From: JBFGFX01 sp965232455
GTDB lineage: Bacteria; Pseudomonadota; Gammaproteobacteria; Steroidobacterales; Woeseiaceae
Direction of reading: 5' to 3'
Length of the DNA stretch: 7,167 bases
Assembly: GCA_965232455.1 (NCBI GenBank)
Contig: CBDDPX010000003.1
Location: forward strand, 1-7,167
Shown here: piece after piece, positions 6,920-7,167 of the stretch
How the letters are laid out: each line of letters begins with the position of its first letter
Numbering within the stretch: position 1 is the stretch's first letter
Notes under the pieces: generated by a model
What the model saw: the letters and a program-made list of their open reading frames with translations, nothing else
Databases searched by the model: none
Told to the model about the DNA's origin: nothing
Program-made: the position numbers and the translations under genes

Positions 6920-7167
6920 ATAAAGCCCAAGATGTGGCCAATATAGACCCAAGAAAGCTTTCCTGGTGAAATCTCTAGCCTAGAGATCAAGATGAAGCCC
7001 AAGATATGGCCAAGATAGGGTTAAAAAAGCTTTCTTGGTGAAATCTCTAGCCTAAAGATCAAGATGAAGCCCAAGATGTGGCCCAGATAGGAATAAAAAA
7101 GCATTCTTGGTGAAATCTCTAGCCTAGAAATTTCAAGGTAATTACAAGATGAAGCCCAAGACGTGGC
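6920..7167 (+). repeat. Start of second 941-bp higher-order repeat (marker block Q, copy 4)
   Basis: This segment repeats 5979-6226 with three differences in 248 bp, including CCAATATAG in place of CCAAGATAG near 6939 and CAAGGTAATTAC in place of CAAGATAATTAC near 7135. The junction leading into it is intact (CTCTAGCCTAGAGATTTCAAGAT), whereas the junctions before the copies at 1789 and 5979 carry a 9-bp deletion. The copy is cut by the window end. Confidence 0.8.

Larger units (their letters stand above)
1..7167. repeat. Tandem satellite array, 74-bp unit, about 98 copies
   Basis: The entire window is a head-to-tail array of one 74-bp unit, all in the same orientation, with no unique sequence at either edge, so the array extends beyond both ends. 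I tracked the AAGCTT-type centre of each unit and found 97 centres from base 38 to base 7101. Most spacings are exactly 74; the rest are 46, 47, 57, 58, 62, 65, 72, 73, 75, 78, 81, 85, 89, 98 or 111. About 79 of the 97 centres keep an intact HindIII site; 18 carry a substitution (for example AAGCAT, AAGCGT, AAGTTT, AAACTT). The unit is about 43% GC and has no CpG. Such arrays are typical of eukaryotic centromeric, pericentromeric or subtelomeric heterochromatin, or of large minisatellites. Which of these applies, and in which organism, cannot be read from this window. I do not recognise the family. Confidence 0.97.

Noticed and set aside
1..7167. Protein-coding regions or a repeat-protein gene
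   Set aside because: The unit has stop codons on both strands (TAG and TGA forward; TAG and TGA reverse), and 74 is not a multiple of 3, so each stop visits all three frames within 222 bp. Indels shift the frame further. Short open stretches are chance.
1..7167. CRISPR array
   Set aside because: The repeat is contiguous with no unique spacers; the whole 74-bp unit is conserved, and there are no cas genes.
1..7167. CENP-B box or telomere-type repeats
   Set aside because: No TTCG-A-CGGG pattern was seen (the consensus has no CpG) and there are no short G-rich telomeric arrays.
1..7167. Transposon, LTR or insertion sequence
   Set aside because: No coding remnant, terminal repeat pair with target duplication, or non-satellite insertion interrupts the array.
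1..7167. tRNA or other structured RNA gene
   Set aside because: The inverted repeats belong to the satellite unit; no cloverleaf or conserved A/B box arrangement distinct from the repeat was seen.

Overview
The whole window is one uninterrupted tandem satellite array with a basic unit of 74 bp. I see no protein gene, RNA gene, transposon or unique flanking sequence. I located 97 copies of the unit's central AAGCTT-type segment between base 38 and base 7101. Two further unit remnants, near 3405-3420 and 3866-3880, have lost that segment. Most spacings are exactly 74 bp; the exceptions are small indels. The consensus is about 43% GC and contains no CpG. By eye only a few dozen CpGs occur in the window, against roughly 320 expected from base composition. 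This fits a eukaryotic, probably methylated, heterochromatic locus (centromeric, pericentromeric, subtelomeric or a large minisatellite). I cannot name the organism or match the unit to a known satellite family from memory.

Each unit has two halves. The first half is a run of four degenerate 11-12 bp subrepeats, each beginning CAAG. The second half is two palindromes one base apart: a 16-bp palindrome centred on a HindIII site, and a 25-bp palindrome with 12-bp arms around a single C. Together they put about 42 of 74 bp in dyad symmetry. Many length variants gain or lose 11 or 12 bp, consistent with one subrepeat. Several other deletions remove an arm or the centre of the 25-bp palindrome.

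Above the 74-bp level the array is a mosaic of larger duplicated blocks. A marker block beginning with an 'ATAAAGCCC' unit occurs at 1, 1789, 5979 and 6920. The last two define a 941-bp, 13-unit higher-order repeat whose second copy runs off the window end. A 371-bp stretch at 1411-1781 recurs without a difference I could find at 6533-6903. A 429-bp stretch at 4811-5239 recurs at 6191-6619 with two mismatches. The 4231-4950 segment recurs at 5250-5756 with about 213 bp missing. The middle (about 2045-3300) is a more regular field of G-type units, while 990-1740 and 3990-5450 are rich in an A-type variant. These patterns point to recent unequal exchange, segmental amplification and local homogenisation.

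There is no coding content: 74 is not a multiple of 3, so the stop codons in the unit rotate through all frames within three units on both strands. Nothing here supports a new enzymatic or defence system. What merits attention is the repeat's internal architecture and its layered duplication history.
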